Positions 42,538 to 53,283 are shown, numbered from the stretch's first letter. The stretch: 56,034 nucleotides of DNA from Novosphingobium organovorum (GCF_022832435.1 NZ_JALHLF010000004.1:29912-85945); one strand, 5' to 3'. Made by a program: numbers and translations. The notes: generated by a model not told the origin, from the letters alone.

Positions 42538-45378
42538 TCAGTGCGCCGCGCCCCAGCTCGCGCCCGAGCCGATTTCGACGCCGAGCGGTACGGTAAGCGC
42601 CACCGCTGGCCCCGCCGCCTCGGCCATGACCCGCTCGATCACCGCCGAGGCCGCCGCCACGTCGCCTTCGGGCATTTCGAAGACCAGTTCGTCGTGCACC
42701 TGCAGGAGCATACGCACGTGGCCCAGCCCCGCGTCCTCGAGCGCGGGCATCATGCGCGCCATCGCGCGCTTGATGATGTCCGCGCAGGTGCCCTGGATCG
42801 GCGCGTTGATCGCGGCGCGCTCGGACCCCTGACGTTCGGCCCCATTCTTCGAATTGATACGCGGAAACCAGGTCTTGCGGCCAAAGAGCGTTTCCGAATA
42901 GCCCTTCTCACGAACGCCCTCGAGCGTTGCGACGATGTATTTCTGGATGCCGGGAAAGCGTTCGAAGTAACGGTCGATCATCGCCTGCGCCTCATCGGCA
43001 TCGACGCCCAGACGCCCCGCGAGGCCCCAGCGCGAAATGCCGTAGAGGATCGCGAAGTTGATCGTCTTCGCGCGCCCGCGGGTGTCGCGGTTGACCTCGC
43101 CGAACAGTTCCTGCGCGGTGCGCGCGTGGATGTCCTCGCCCTGTTCGAAGGCTTCGCGCAAGGAAGGCACGTCGGCCATGTGCGCGGCGAGGCGCAGCTC
43201 GATCTGCGAATAGTCCGCCGCGACCAGGACATGGCCTTCGTCGGCCACGAAGCAGTCGCGGATCTGGCGCCCGATCTCGGTGCGGATCGGGATGTTCTGC
43301 AGGTTGGGGTCGGTCGAGGACAGGCGCCCGGTCTGCGCGCCGACCAGGCTGTAGCTGGTGTGGACACGCCCCGTCCTGGGGTTGATCGCGGCCTGCAGCG
43401 CCTCGGTATAGGTCGAGCGCAGCTTGGAGAGCTGGCGCCATTCGAGCACCTTGGTGGCGACGTGCGCGCCCTCCTCGGCGAGGCGTTCGAGCACCGACTG
43501 GTCGGTCGAATACTGGCCCGACTTGCCCTTCTTGCCGCCCTTGTAGCCCAGCTTGTCGAACAGGATCTCACCCAGCTGCTTGGGGCTGCCGATGGTGAAT
43601 TCCTGACCCGCCGCGGCGTGGATTTCCTTTTCGAGCGCGCCAATGGTCTCGGCGAACTGCGCCGAGAGCCCGGCCAGCTTCTCGCGGTCGACCTTGATGC
43701 CGTGGCGCTCCATTTGGGCGACAACCGGGATCAGCGGACGGTCGACGCGCTGGTAGATGCGCGTGCCACCCTCGTCCGAGAGGCGCGGGGCAAGCAGCGT
43801 GTGGAGCCGCCAGGTGACGTCGGCGTCCTCGGCCGCGTAGTGCGTCGCCTTGTCGAGCGGAACCTCGCCAAAGGGGATCGCCTTCTTGCCGGTGCCGCAC
43901 ACGTCCTTGAACGCCATCGGCTTGTGGCCGAGGTGGCGTTCGGACAGCTCGTCCATGCCGTGGCCCCCACCGATCCCGTCGGTTCCGCGACCGGCGTCGA
44001 GGCAGAAACTCTCGATCATCGTGTCGTCGATCGGCGTGACGGTAATGCCGTAGCGCGCGAGGACGTTGAGATCGTACTTGATGTTCTGGCCGATCTTGAG
44101 AACCGCATCATCCTCGAGCAAGGGCTTGAGGAGAGCGATCGCCGTCTCGAGCGGCACCTGCTCGGGCTTTTCGGCGAACATGTCGCTGCCGCCGTGGCCG
44201 AGCGGAATGTAGCACGCCTGATTGGGGCCGATGGCAAGGCTCACGCCGACAAGGTCCGCCTGCATCGCATCGAGCGCCGAGGTCTCGGTATCGACCGCAA
44301 GGACATGCGCGGCCCGGGCTTTGGCCACCCACGCCTCGAGCGCGGCGACGCTCTGCACGCATTCGTAGGCCGCGTAATCGATCGCGGGCATTTCGGGCAA
44401 CGGCTGGCGATCGGCGCCCTCGCCCGAGCCCGCCGCCGCCGTCTGCGCCTTGGCAGGGTTGAGGTCGGTCGTCTTCGAAGGGCTGCCGGTGCCCGTCTCA
44501 AGGCGCTTGAGCAGGCTGGTGAAACCGTGCTTGCCCAGGAACGCGGCCAGCGGTTCGGGCGGGATCGCGCGCAGCTTCACGTCCTCAAGCGCGATCGGCA
44601 GCGCGCAATCCTCCTTGAGCGCGACCAGCACGCGCGACAGCCGCGCCTGGTCCGCCTGCTCGATCAGGCGTTCCTTGAGCTTGGACTTCTTCATCTCGGG
44701 CGCGGCGGCCAGCACGGCTTCCAGGTCTCCATGCTCCTGGATCAGCTTGGTCGCCGTCTTGGGGCCGACGCCGAAGACGCCCGGCACGTTGTCCACCGCA
44801 TCGCCCATCAGCGCCAGCACGTCGCCCACCTTGTCGGGCGTCACGCCGAACTTCTCGGCCACTTCGGGAAGATCGATGCGCAGGTTCTTCATCGTATCGA
44901 GCATGTCGACCTTGCCGCCCCCCTCGGCGCAGGTGCCGACAAGCTGCATGAGGTCCTTGTCCGAGGACACGATCGTCACGTCCCAGCCCTGGCGCGCCGC
45001 AGCGCGCGCGTAGGACGCGATGAGATCGTCCGCCTCGTAGCCCTGTTCCTCGATGCATGGCAGCGAAAAGGCGCGCGTGGCGTCGCGGATCAGCGGGAAC
45101 TGCGGGACCAGATCCTCGGGAGGCGGGGGGCGGTTGGCCTTGTAGTCGGCGTAGATGTCGTTGCGAAACGACTTGCTGCCCGCATCGAGGATCACCGCCA
45201 TGTGGGTCGGCCCCTCGGCCTTGTCGAGATCCTCGGCCAGCTTCCACAACATGGTGGTGTAGCCATAGACCGCGCCCACCGGCGTCCCTTCGGGATCGGT
45301 CAGCGGGGGAAGGCGGTGGTAGGCCCGGAAGATGTAGGCCGAACCGTCGACGAGGTAGAGGTGCTGCTTGGAATCCAT
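42538..45378 (-). CDS. polA: DNA polymerase I
   Basis: 946 residues from the ATG at 45378 (MDSKQHLYLVDGSAYIFRAYH). Three domains: the 5'-3' exonuclease (YEADDLIASYA, SSDKDLMQLV, GVFGVGPKTATKLI), a 3'-5' exonuclease with intact catalytic residues (VDTETSALDA, NIKYDLNVLARYGI, YAAEDADVTWRL), and the polymerase (DYSQIELRLAAH motif A, RGRAKTINFAILYG O-helix, QVHDELVFE motif C). It is therefore a proofreading Pol I, acting in Okazaki fragment maturation and repair. A longer upstream in-frame extension is very Arg-rich and not coding. Confidence 0.97.
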   Translation of the reverse strand: MDSKQHLYLVDGSAYIFRAYHRLPPLTDPEGTPVGAVYGYTTMLWKLAEDLDKAEGPTHMAVILDAGSKSFRNDIYADYKANRPPPPEDLVPQFPLIRDATRAFSLPCIEEQGYEADDLIASYARAAARQGWDVTIVSSDKDLMQLVGTCAEGGGKVDMLDTMKNLRIDLPEVAEKFGVTPDKVGDVLALMGDAVDNVPGVFGVGPKTATKLIQEHGDLEAVLAAAPEMKKSKLKERLIEQADQARLSRVLVALKEDCALPIALEDVKLRAIPPEPLAAFLGKHGFTSLLKRLETGTGSPSKTTDLNPAKAQTAAAGSGEGADRQPLPEMPAIDYAAYECVQSVAALEAWVAKARAAHVLAVDTETSALDAMQADLVGVSLAIGPNQACYIPLGHGGSDMFAEKPEQVPLETAIALLKPLLEDDAVLKIGQNIKYDLNVLARYGITVTPIDDTMIESFCLDAGRGTDGIGGGHGMDELSERHLGHKPMAFKDVCGTGKKAIPFGEVPLDKATHYAAEDADVTWRLHTLLAPRLSDEGGTRIYQRVDRPLIPVVAQMERHGIKVDREKLAGLSAQFAETIGALEKEIHAAAGQEFTIGSPKQLGEILFDKLGYKGGKKGKSGQYSTDQSVLERLAEEGAHVATKVLEWRQLSKLRSTYTEALQAAINPRTGRVHTSYSLVGAQTGRLSSTDPNLQNIPIRTEIGRQIRDCFVADEGHVLVAADYSQIELRLAAHMADVPSLREAFEQGEDIHARTAQELFGEVNRDTRGRAKTINFAILYGISRWGLAGRLGVDADEAQAMIDRYFERFPGIQKYIVATLEGVREKGYSETLFGRKTWFPRINSKNGAERQGSERAAINAPIQGTCADIIKRAMARMMPALEDAGLGHVRMLLQVHDELVFEMPEGDVAAASAVIERVMAEAAGPAVALTVPLGVEIGSGASWGAAH

Positions 45379-45611
45379 GGCCCCAGCCCTAGCAGCGCTT
45401 TGCCCCAGCGTCAGCAGGCGCGCGCCACGCTTTGTGGGGAAAGCTTGGCCTTGCGGGAACCATCCGTGCCCGTGTTTGTTGCAAGGCGAGCACTTGAAGG
45501 GGGTGGCGCACCGTTCTAGCGAGCCCGCGAAGCCCCTTTCGCGTATTGGCTTCTCGGCGCGGGGTGCGACCGCGCCGACATCGCAGAGTAACAACGAGGG
45601 AAACCTGAAAG

Positions 45612-45938
45612 ATGCGCAAGATCCTTTTGGCCACGACGGCCGCCGTAGCCGCCCTTTCGCTGGCCGCCTGCTCGCAGAAGACGCAGGACGCCACCGAAGC
45701 CGCCGCCTCCTCGGCCGCCGATGACATGGGCTCCTACGCCACGCAGGCCGCCGACAGCGTCGACAACATGGGCGATGCCATGAAGGGCGCCGCCAACGAC
45801 GCCGGCGCCGCCGCATCCGACGCCACCGACGACGTCCAGGACGCCGCCGCCAACGCCGCATCGGACGCCGAAAAGGCCGCCAACGACGCCGCCAACGAAA
45901 TGGCCGACCACACCGACGGCAACCCCAACACCAACTGA
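45612..45938 (+). CDS. Small Ala-rich lipoprotein
   Basis: 108 residues. MRKILLATTAAVAALSLAACSQ has a lipobox LAAC with C20. The mature part is repeats of Ala, Asp and Ser (AADDMGSYATQAADSVDNMGDAMKGAANDAGAAASDA), probably one long helix with coiled-coil character, similar in style to small envelope lipoproteins. No family is recognised. It diverges from polA over about 230 bases and ends in a good terminator, so it is a single-gene unit. Confidence 0.8.
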   Translation: MRKILLATTAAVAALSLAACSQKTQDATEAAASSAADDMGSYATQAADSVDNMGDAMKGAANDAGAAASDATDDVQDAAANAASDAEKAANDAANEMADHTDGNPNTN

Positions 45939-45961
45939 TCCGGGGCCTGCCCCTGGCATGA

Positions 45962-45997
45962 AAAAGGCGCTGCGGGCTCGGCTCGCAGCGCCTTTTC
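45962..45997 (+). terminator. Terminator after the Ala-rich lipoprotein gene
   Basis: GGCGCTGCG and CGCAGCGCC stem with A4 before and T4 after, 24 bases past the stop. Confidence 0.85.
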
Positions 45998-46019
45998 TTT
46001 TAAGGTAAAAGGGACTTAC

Positions 46020-46050
46020 CAAGGGGTTACCACCCCGTGACCCCAGACTG
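46020..46050. repeat. Decayed copy C of the composite repeat
   Basis: CAAGGGGTTACCACCCCGTG (stem 3 with one broken pair), then ACCCCAGACTGTCGA, which matches the junction and left arm of stem 2 in copy B. The right arm and stem 1 are missing or unrecognisable before the beta-lactamase-like gene end at 46113. Confidence 0.6.
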
Positions 46051-46112
46051 TCGAGCGCGCCTCTCCGAACCACCGTTGCGCCACAGTGGTCAGGGAACCG
46101 CAATGGGGCGCC

Positions 46113-47153
46113 TCAGCGCGCGGCGGTGCGCGGCGCTCCGGCGCTTTCGGTCTGGTAGCCGTTGTAAACGGTGCGCGCGATCGAGGCGATGCGGGTTTCG
46201 CGGTTGGGGCGGCTGCCTTGCCCGGTGACGTAGATCGCGACCGCGAAGACGTCGCCATCGGCGGTCTCGACGATGCCCACGTCGCTCGAGGTGTTGTGCA
46301 GCGAGCCGGTCTTGTGGTGGATCGTCGCGCCATCGGGAATGCCCGCCGGAATGCGGCGGCGCCCGGTCACGCAGCGGCCCATGATGCTCATCAGCGTGTC
46401 GCGGCTTTTCTTGCTCAGCCACTTGCCTTCGTAGAGGCCCGCCAGCAGATGAACCATCGCCAGCGGCGTGGCGCTGTCGCGATCGTCGATCACCCGCGCC
46501 GGATCGAGCGCACCATCGTCGCGCACGAGCGTGGCGATGTCGTGATCGAGGTGCCAGTCCTTGATCCCGGCCTTGCGCACCCAGGCATTGACCGCCGCCG
46601 GTCCGCCCACGACACGCAGCAGGCCGTCGGTAGCGTAGTTGTTCGACCGCGTGAGCATCAGTTCCATGAGCTTTTCAGCGGTCATGTACTGGCCCGCGCG
46701 CACCGGTGCGACCGGGCTCGAAAACGGTTGCGAGCGCACCGGGATCATCATCGGAAATTCGCTGGTGAGCGACCACTTGCCCTTGTCGACCCCTTCGAGG
46801 AAGGTCGCGGCGATCGCGATCTTGCTGGTGCTGGCCATCGGGAAACGCTGGTCGCCCAGGACATCGATGGTGCGCCCGGTCTTGAGATCGACCGCGGCAA
46901 CGCCGATGCGCCCTTCGGAGGCTTCGGCGGCGGCGGCGAGCTGATGCTCGAACAGCGTGGAATAGACCGGCGGCCCGCGCAATTCGGTGCCAAACAGCGA
47001 ATCGAAGCTGGACTGGACCTTGGCGACATCGGCGGTCTCGCCCGCGTTCGCCGCGCCCAGCGGAAGCAACAACGCCGCAGCGAACACCGCGATCGAAACG
47101 AGGCGCCCCGTGCCCTTGCGGCACCGCGCGAGGAGATTGTCAGCCCGGTTCAT
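46113..47153 (-). CDS. Class A beta-lactamase-like serine hydrolase lacking the omega-loop glutamate
   Basis: 346 residues from the ATG at 47153. Signal peptide GRLVSIAVFAAALLLPLGAANA. The nucleophile motif is S108-T-S-K111 (PMASTSKIA), the second motif SNN is at 170-172 and KTG at 281-283 (HHKTGSLHNTSSDVGIV). Between SNN and the conserved DDRDSATPLAM there should be ExxLN carrying the deacylating glutamate 166 and asparagine 170. Here the stretch reads DHDIATLVRDDGALDPARV and has no such motif. It is probably a penicillin-binding or slow beta-lactamase-related hydrolase. Resistance should not be assumed from the name. Confidence 0.85.
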   Translation of the reverse strand: MNRADNLLARCRKGTGRLVSIAVFAAALLLPLGAANAGETADVAKVQSSFDSLFGTELRGPPVYSTLFEHQLAAAAEASEGRIGVAAVDLKTGRTIDVLGDQRFPMASTSKIAIAATFLEGVDKGKWSLTSEFPMMIPVRSQPFSSPVAPVRAGQYMTAEKLMELMLTRSNNYATDGLLRVVGGPAAVNAWVRKAGIKDWHLDHDIATLVRDDGALDPARVIDDRDSATPLAMVHLLAGLYEGKWLSKKSRDTLMSIMGRCVTGRRRIPAGIPDGATIHHKTGSLHNTSSDVGIVETADGDVFAVAIYVTGQGSRPNRETRIASIARTVYNGYQTESAGAPRTAAR

Positions 47154-47378
47154 GCACAACCCACGTTAGTCTTGACCACCTGATTTCAGGTTAACACAAA
47201 CCCGATCAATCACCATCCAAGCGCGATGAAGCGCGTGGCGCTTGCGGGCAATTGCCGAAGCAGGACGTTTCCTGTCTCACATCCGACGGAATCGAACCGG
47301 GTGCAAGGGTAAACGCATCCACCCGTGAACACCCTGGGCCGATTCGGGTTAACACTGCCCCACCAGCGGCATCGCCCA

Positions 47379-47411
47379 AAGAAAAGGCCGGAAGGATCGC
47401 TCCTTCCGGCC
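47379..47411 (-). terminator. Terminator of groESL
   Basis: GGCCGGAAGGA-TCGC-TCCTTCCGGCC, perfect 11-bp stem; on the minus strand it is followed by TTTTCTTT. About 40 bases past the groL stop. Confidence 0.85.
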
Positions 47412-47450
47412 TCATCATGTCGTGCAGGTTCCTGCGCGAGCAGGGGTAGC

Positions 47451-49121
<1,671 letters not shown>

Positions 49122-49145
49122 TCAGTAAGATGGAGGAAGCGTAGC

Positions 49146-49430
49146 TCAGCCGATAACGCCGAGAATGTCGCTTTCCTTCATGATCAGCAGGTCTTCACCG
49201 TCGACCTTGACCTCGGTGCCCGACCACTTGCCGAACAGCACGCGGTCACCGGCCTTGACGTCGAGCGCAACGACCTTGCCGTCGACGACGGCGCCGTTGC
49301 CCACGGCAACGATTTCGCCTTCAGCGGGCTTTTCCTTGGCGCTGTCGGGAATGATGATGCCACCAGCCGTCTTTTCCTCGGCTTCGACGCGGCGCACGAG
49401 AACACGGTCGTGCAGCGGGCGGAAAGTCAT
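49146..49430 (-). CDS. groS: Co-chaperonin GroES
   Basis: 94 residues. [35 protein letters not shown] contains the mobile loop that binds GroEL, followed by [34 protein letters not shown]. First gene of the groESL operon, with a CIRCE operator upstream. Confidence 0.98.
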   Translation of the reverse strand: MTFRPLHDRVLVRRVEAEEKTAGGIIIPDSAKEKPAEGEIVAVGNGAVVDGKVVALDVKAGDRVLFGKWSGTEVKVDGEDLLIMKESDILGVIG

Positions 49431-49472
49431 GGGAGTCTCCCTCTAAGTCCTGTTAAAAGGCATAAACTGGTT

Positions 49473-49499
49473 TTGGCACTCTCGATCCAAGAGTGCCAA
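49473..49499. promoter_or_regulatory. CIRCE operator of groESL (HrcA site)
   Basis: TTGGCACTC-N9-GAGTGCCAA, perfect 9-bp arms. The usual CIRCE is TTAGCACTC-N9-GAGTGCTAA; here the third position is changed symmetrically in both arms. It is about 43 bases upstream of the groS ATG, where HrcA normally represses. Confidence 0.92.
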
Positions 49500-49606
49500 C
49501 GCGGCGGGATATGGTCTTGGGGTCGGGTGGCGTCAAGCGGGGCCAGGGCAAATTTTTTCGCGCCGCGATGCAACATCCGCCCCGCATCCGCGGCAGGAAC
49601 CGCCGT

Positions 49607-51016
49607 TCAGGCGCGCGCGCTGCCCGGCGCGCTTTCGATCGCACGCAGCAGGCCAAAGCGCGTGCGCGCGTGCCAGCGGCCCAGCAGCAGGGCGGCGGCC
49701 ACGCTCAGCCCCACGGCAAGACCGATCCACACCCCGACGCCTTCGAGCGGGGTGAACAGGCCCAGCGCGGCCGAGACCCCGAAGCCCGCCACCCAATAGC
49801 CGAACACCGCGATGGCCATCGGCACGTGGGTATCCTGCACCCCGCGCAGCGCGCCTGCGGCGACGGCCTGGAGCGAATCCGAAAACTGGAAAGCCGCCGC
49901 GACCAGCAGGTAGCGCAGGGCAAAGCCCACCATCACCGCGTTGCGCGGATCGTCGACATCGACATAGGCCCCCAGCACCAGACGCGGGAACGCCACGATG
50001 AACAGCGCCGAAACCGCCGCGAAGCCCAGACACAGCAGCAGCGAGGCGCGCCCGGCCATGGTCACCCCTTCCGCATTGGCCGCGCCGTAATGGTGGCCGA
50101 CGCGGATCGTCGCGGCCTGACCGATGCCGAAGGGCACCTGGAAGGCGATCGCCGCGATCTGCAGCGCCACCGTGTGCCCGGCCAGCTGCGCTTCGCCCAC
50201 CAGCCCCATCAGGAACGCCGCGCCGCTGAACAGCCCGCCCTCGGCGATCAGCGTGCCCGAAATCGGCAGACCCAGCCGGAGCATCTGGCGCAGGCGCAGC
50301 CACTCGGGCCGCCACCAGCGCCCGAACACGCGAAAGCGCCGCAGCCGCTTGTCCCACACGATTACCGCGACATAGGCCAGCACGGTCGAGGACGCGGTGA
50401 TGATGCTCGCCAGCGCGGCGCCGGTCAGGCCCAGCGCGGGCATCCCGAAATGGCCGAAGACCAGCGCGTAGTCCCCCGCCGCGTTGACCGCGATCGAGAC
50501 CGCGGTAATCGCGGTGGCAAAGAACGGACGGCCCAGCGCCGAGACGAAGGTGCGCAACACGTTGGCGATCCCCATCGGCACCATCGCAATGGCGAGAATG
50601 GCGAGAAAGTCCCCGCCCAGACGCGCCAGGTCGGGCTTTTGCCCCGCCAGCAGCATGAAACTTTCGGCGAACTGGCACAGCGCCACGCCAGCGATGCCGA
50701 GCCCCAAGCCCAGCCACAGCGCCATACGGGTGGTGCGCCGCACCTCGCGCACCGCGTTGCGCCGCCGGCCAAGCTCGGCCGCGATCAACGGCGCGCAGGC
50801 CGATGTCACACCGTTCAGGCCCATCATCAGCACGCTGACCATCGCGACGGCCAGGCTCGAGGCGGCCAGAGCCTGCTGCCCGAGCCGCGCCACGAACATC
50901 ACGTCGGTCGCGAACACCGCCATCTGCAGGAGATTGGCCAACGCCAGCGGCGCCCCGAGCTCGAGGGTCTTGCCAAGTTCGGCACGGAAGGAAGAAGGCA
51001 AGACGCGGCGGGCCAT
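49607..51016 (-). CDS. MATE-family efflux transporter
   Basis: 469 residues from the ATG at 51016 (MARRVLPSSFRAELGKTLELGAPLALANLLQ). About 12 membrane segments in two halves; the GLNGVTSACAPLIAAELG and FGIGQAATIRVGHHYGAAN segments are matching positions of the two MATE repeats. It exports cationic drugs or metabolites using Na+ or H+. No nearby regulator; it is upstream of groESL on the same strand but separated by the CIRCE region. Confidence 0.92.
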   Translation of the reverse strand: MARRVLPSSFRAELGKTLELGAPLALANLLQMAVFATDVMFVARLGQQALAASSLAVAMVSVLMMGLNGVTSACAPLIAAELGRRRNAVREVRRTTRMALWLGLGLGIAGVALCQFAESFMLLAGQKPDLARLGGDFLAILAIAMVPMGIANVLRTFVSALGRPFFATAITAVSIAVNAAGDYALVFGHFGMPALGLTGAALASIITASSTVLAYVAVIVWDKRLRRFRVFGRWWRPEWLRLRQMLRLGLPISGTLIAEGGLFSGAAFLMGLVGEAQLAGHTVALQIAAIAFQVPFGIGQAATIRVGHHYGAANAEGVTMAGRASLLLCLGFAAVSALFIVAFPRLVLGAYVDVDDPRNAVMVGFALRYLLVAAAFQFSDSLQAVAAGALRGVQDTHVPMAIAVFGYWVAGFGVSAALGLFTPLEGVGVWIGLAVGLSVAAALLLGRWHARTRFGLLRAIESAPGSARA

Positions 51017-51214
51017 GGTGGATGCGCGCCTTAGGCGCAGCGGGCCTGCGGGGAAAGCGAAAACGCCTCCCCTCTGCGTAGCTTTGCCGCAGAGGCGCAA
51101 GAAAAACGCCGATTTCGAATGAAAACGGCGGCCCGTTGTTCAAGACAGGCTTGCCGGAACCAGAGGAAAAAGAGTTCAGAAAAAGCGAAGCGGCTCAGGA
51201 AGAGATTTTCTATT

Positions 51215-51327
51215 CAAGGGGTTAACACCCCTTGACCCCAGACTGTAGACCTCACCGCTTTCGCGCGACCCCGGCTGAGAATGGTGAGGTCGACAGTATG
51301 GGGGAGCCCGAGGGCGATGGCCCTCGG
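51215..51327. repeat. Three-hairpin composite intergenic repeat, copy B
   Basis: CAAGGGG-TTAACA-CCCCTTG (51215-51234), then ACTGTAGACCTCACC and GGTGAGGTCGACAGT as 15-bp arms with one mismatch (51242-51297), then CCGAGGGC-GATG-GCCCTCGG (51308-51327). Opposite orientation to copy A. It lies between MATE (divergent side) and the 3' end of the next minus-strand gene. Confidence 0.85.
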
Positions 51328-51360
51328 ACTATTACCCTTTTTTCCAACGCCCAATTCCAA

Positions 51361-52008
51361 TCAGACCGCCGTACCCGGCTTGGCCTTTTGCGGCGCCTCG
51401 GCCTTGGCGGGGCTCGGCGCGGTGGCCGCTTCGCAGCTATCCGAGGCGGCCTGAACCATCTGCGGCTTCGCGCCCGAACCGTCCGAGCGGTACGAGACCG
51501 AGCGGGTACACCCGTTGGCGTCGGTCGAGGATGAGTAGTAAGTCACCTGCACGCCCTTGGGCATCGTTCCGGTGAGCGTGAAACCGGGCGCCATAGGTTC
51601 GCCGTTGGCGGTAACCTTGGCCTGTTGCAGAGCCTGGGCCTGAAGCGCGGCGGTCTGGCGCTGCATGAGCGCACTGCGCTGCACCATCGCGCGCATCTCA
51701 GCGTCCATCATCGCCGAGACACGCTGCATCTGGACGAAGGGATCGGCCATCACGGAATCGGCATCTACTGGCGCCATCGCAGGCGCCTCGGCGTGCGCGA
51801 CCGCAGGCACGACCTCGACCTCGGGCGCCACGTCGCCGGTGTAGGACACCGCGATGCGCTGCCCCCCCGGACCATCGAGCGTCATGTGGTGCAGTTTCTG
51901 GCTCGCGGCCTGCGCGACACCGGCACACCCGACGACCAGCGCGGCACCAGCGATCAGATACGCCTTGGGCAAAGGAAACGGGGCGGGCAGCTTGAGCTTG
52001 GAACGCAT
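51361..52008 (-). CDS. Exported or membrane-anchored hypothetical protein
   Basis: 215 residues. The hydrophobic stretch KAYLIAGAALVVGCAGVAQAAS after a basic N-terminus is a signal peptide or anchor. The centre is Met/Gln-rich and likely helical (VQMQRVSAMMDAEMRAMVQRSALMQRQTAALQAQALQQ), resembling a coiled coil. The end has KGVQVTYYSSSTDANGCTRSVSYRSDGSG and an Ala/Pro/Lys-rich tail. No family recognised. Copy B of the composite repeat follows its stop codon. Confidence 0.7.
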   Translation of the reverse strand: MRSKLKLPAPFPLPKAYLIAGAALVVGCAGVAQAASQKLHHMTLDGPGGQRIAVSYTGDVAPEVEVVPAVAHAEAPAMAPVDADSVMADPFVQMQRVSAMMDAEMRAMVQRSALMQRQTAALQAQALQQAKVTANGEPMAPGFTLTGTMPKGVQVTYYSSSTDANGCTRSVSYRSDGSGAKPQMVQAASDSCEAATAPSPAKAEAPQKAKPGTAV

Positions 52009-52135
52009 TGGGGGGAACCTCCTTCGTGACTCATCGCCATTGCGCGAGGAAATCTGCGGCCGCGAAACTGAACCTGCGATGACAGGCGCGTTCAGCCACG
52101 AAGCCCTTTACCTTACCCCCTCTCCATTGGCCCGC

Positions 52136-53101
52136 TCACCCCCGGTAGAGCATCGCCACGTCGCACCGTTGGTAGCGCGCGCCGTAGCGCTCCATGATCC
52201 CGCGATCGTGGACGAAGCCCAGCTTTTCATAGAGATGGATCGCCGCCTCGCAGCGCGCATTGGTCAGCAGGTAGAGCGTCTTCGCGCCCATGTCGTGCGC
52301 CTTGGCGATCATCGCGCGCAGCAGGAATTCGCCCGCCTTGAGCCCGCGCGCGCTTTCCAGCACGCCCATCTTGGTCAGTTCGAACGTGTCGGGCCCGGTC
52401 TTCTGCAACGCGCAGGTGCCCACGATGCCCAGCCCTTCGCTTTCGACGAAGAGAACCGCCCCGCCCGGCTCGATCAAACGCGCCTGCGGGTTCTCGAGCA
52501 CCTCGCGGTCGGTCGGCTCGAGACGGAACATCGCCTCGATCCACTGCGCGTTGATATCGTGGAAGGCGCGCGCCAGCGCCGGCTCGAACGCACGGATCGC
52601 AAGCGGGCGTGGCCGCAGCCGGGCGTGGCGCTCGACCATCGACGTTTCGGCCAGCGCGGCCTCCAGCGCGCCGATCAGCGCCAGAAGCTGGTCGAGCTTG
52701 CCCCCGCACATCTGCGCGACCGCCTCGTCAAGCCCGGCAAACACGCGCGTGCGCACCCGCTCCATCGCCGCTTCGCCCGGCCCGGTCAGGCGCAGTTCGC
52801 GCTGGCGCTGGTCGCCCGGCGCCGCGCGCGCCTCGACCAGTCCGGCCTCGACCAGCTGCCCGATCGAGCGGGTTACGCCAGGCTGGCTGAACCCCACTTC
52901 CTCGGCCAGTTGTCCCACGGTGAGGCCGGGGGCACGCGAAAGGGCGGTGATCAGCGGCATGTGCGCGGGTTGCAGCGGCAGCTGTGCGCCTTCGATGATG
53001 CGCGCCGCGTCCGCCTGCAAACGCTCCCCCAGACGCTTGAGCCGCGTCCCGAGAAACAGCCCACCCAGTTCGGCCACGATATCACCCATGCGATTCTCCA
53101 T
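52136..53101 (-). CDS. MarR-type regulator fused to a GNAT acetyltransferase
   Basis: 321 residues. Residues 1-145 are a MarR winged helix (MPLITALSRAPGLTVGQLAEEVGFSQPGVTRSIGQLVEAGLV, then the wing GDQRQRELRLT). Residues about 165-321 are a GNAT domain with GTCALQ, ELTKMGVLESARGLKAGEFLLRAMI (acetyl-CoA loop) and NARCEAAIHLYEKLGFVHD. This fusion is known in proteobacteria, but the target promoter and acetylated substrate are usually unknown. The AT-rich sequence just upstream (53098-53125) may be its own operator. Confidence 0.9.
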   Translation of the reverse strand: MENRMGDIVAELGGLFLGTRLKRLGERLQADAARIIEGAQLPLQPAHMPLITALSRAPGLTVGQLAEEVGFSQPGVTRSIGQLVEAGLVEARAAPGDQRQRELRLTGPGEAAMERVRTRVFAGLDEAVAQMCGGKLDQLLALIGALEAALAETSMVERHARLRPRPLAIRAFEPALARAFHDINAQWIEAMFRLEPTDREVLENPQARLIEPGGAVLFVESEGLGIVGTCALQKTGPDTFELTKMGVLESARGLKAGEFLLRAMIAKAHDMGAKTLYLLTNARCEAAIHLYEKLGFVHDRGIMERYGARYQRCDVAMLYRG

Positions 53102-53125
53102 ACCTTGTTATATATCTCGTTATGG
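53098..53125. promoter_or_regulatory. AT-rich inverted repeat upstream of the MarR-GNAT gene
   Basis: CCATA...TATGG outer arms with TTGTTATATATCTCGTTAT inside, also containing two direct GTTAT units. It abuts the ATG at 53101 and is markedly AT-rich, suiting MarR autorepression. The symmetry is imperfect. Confidence 0.35.
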
Positions 53126-53212
53126 AAATGCCCGAAGCGGTCGAGCGGGATTTTCATGTTCGGCTCCCGGCTCCGGCCCCTACCCTGACCCACGCGCCGG
53201 CCGCGCAACGAA

Positions 53213-53242
53213 AAAGGGCGCCTCCCGCAGGAGACGCCCTTT
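53213..53242 (-). terminator. Terminator of rplJ-rplL
   Basis: GGGCGCCTCC and GGAGACGCCC stem (one mismatch); on the minus strand it ends in TTTTT. About 45 bases past the rplL stop. Confidence 0.8.
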
Positions 53243-53283
53243 CGAATTTTCGCCTCCGGCCCGAAAGCCGGAAGAAACGAAGA

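Noticed and set aside
45379..45861. N-terminal extension of polA
   Set aside because: It is extremely Arg/Trp-rich and antisense to the lipoprotein gene; Pol I starts at the ATG at 45378.
47270..47360. Possible tRNA because of GAATCGAACC-like sequence
   Set aside because: No matching acceptor stem or anticodon arm can be drawn.
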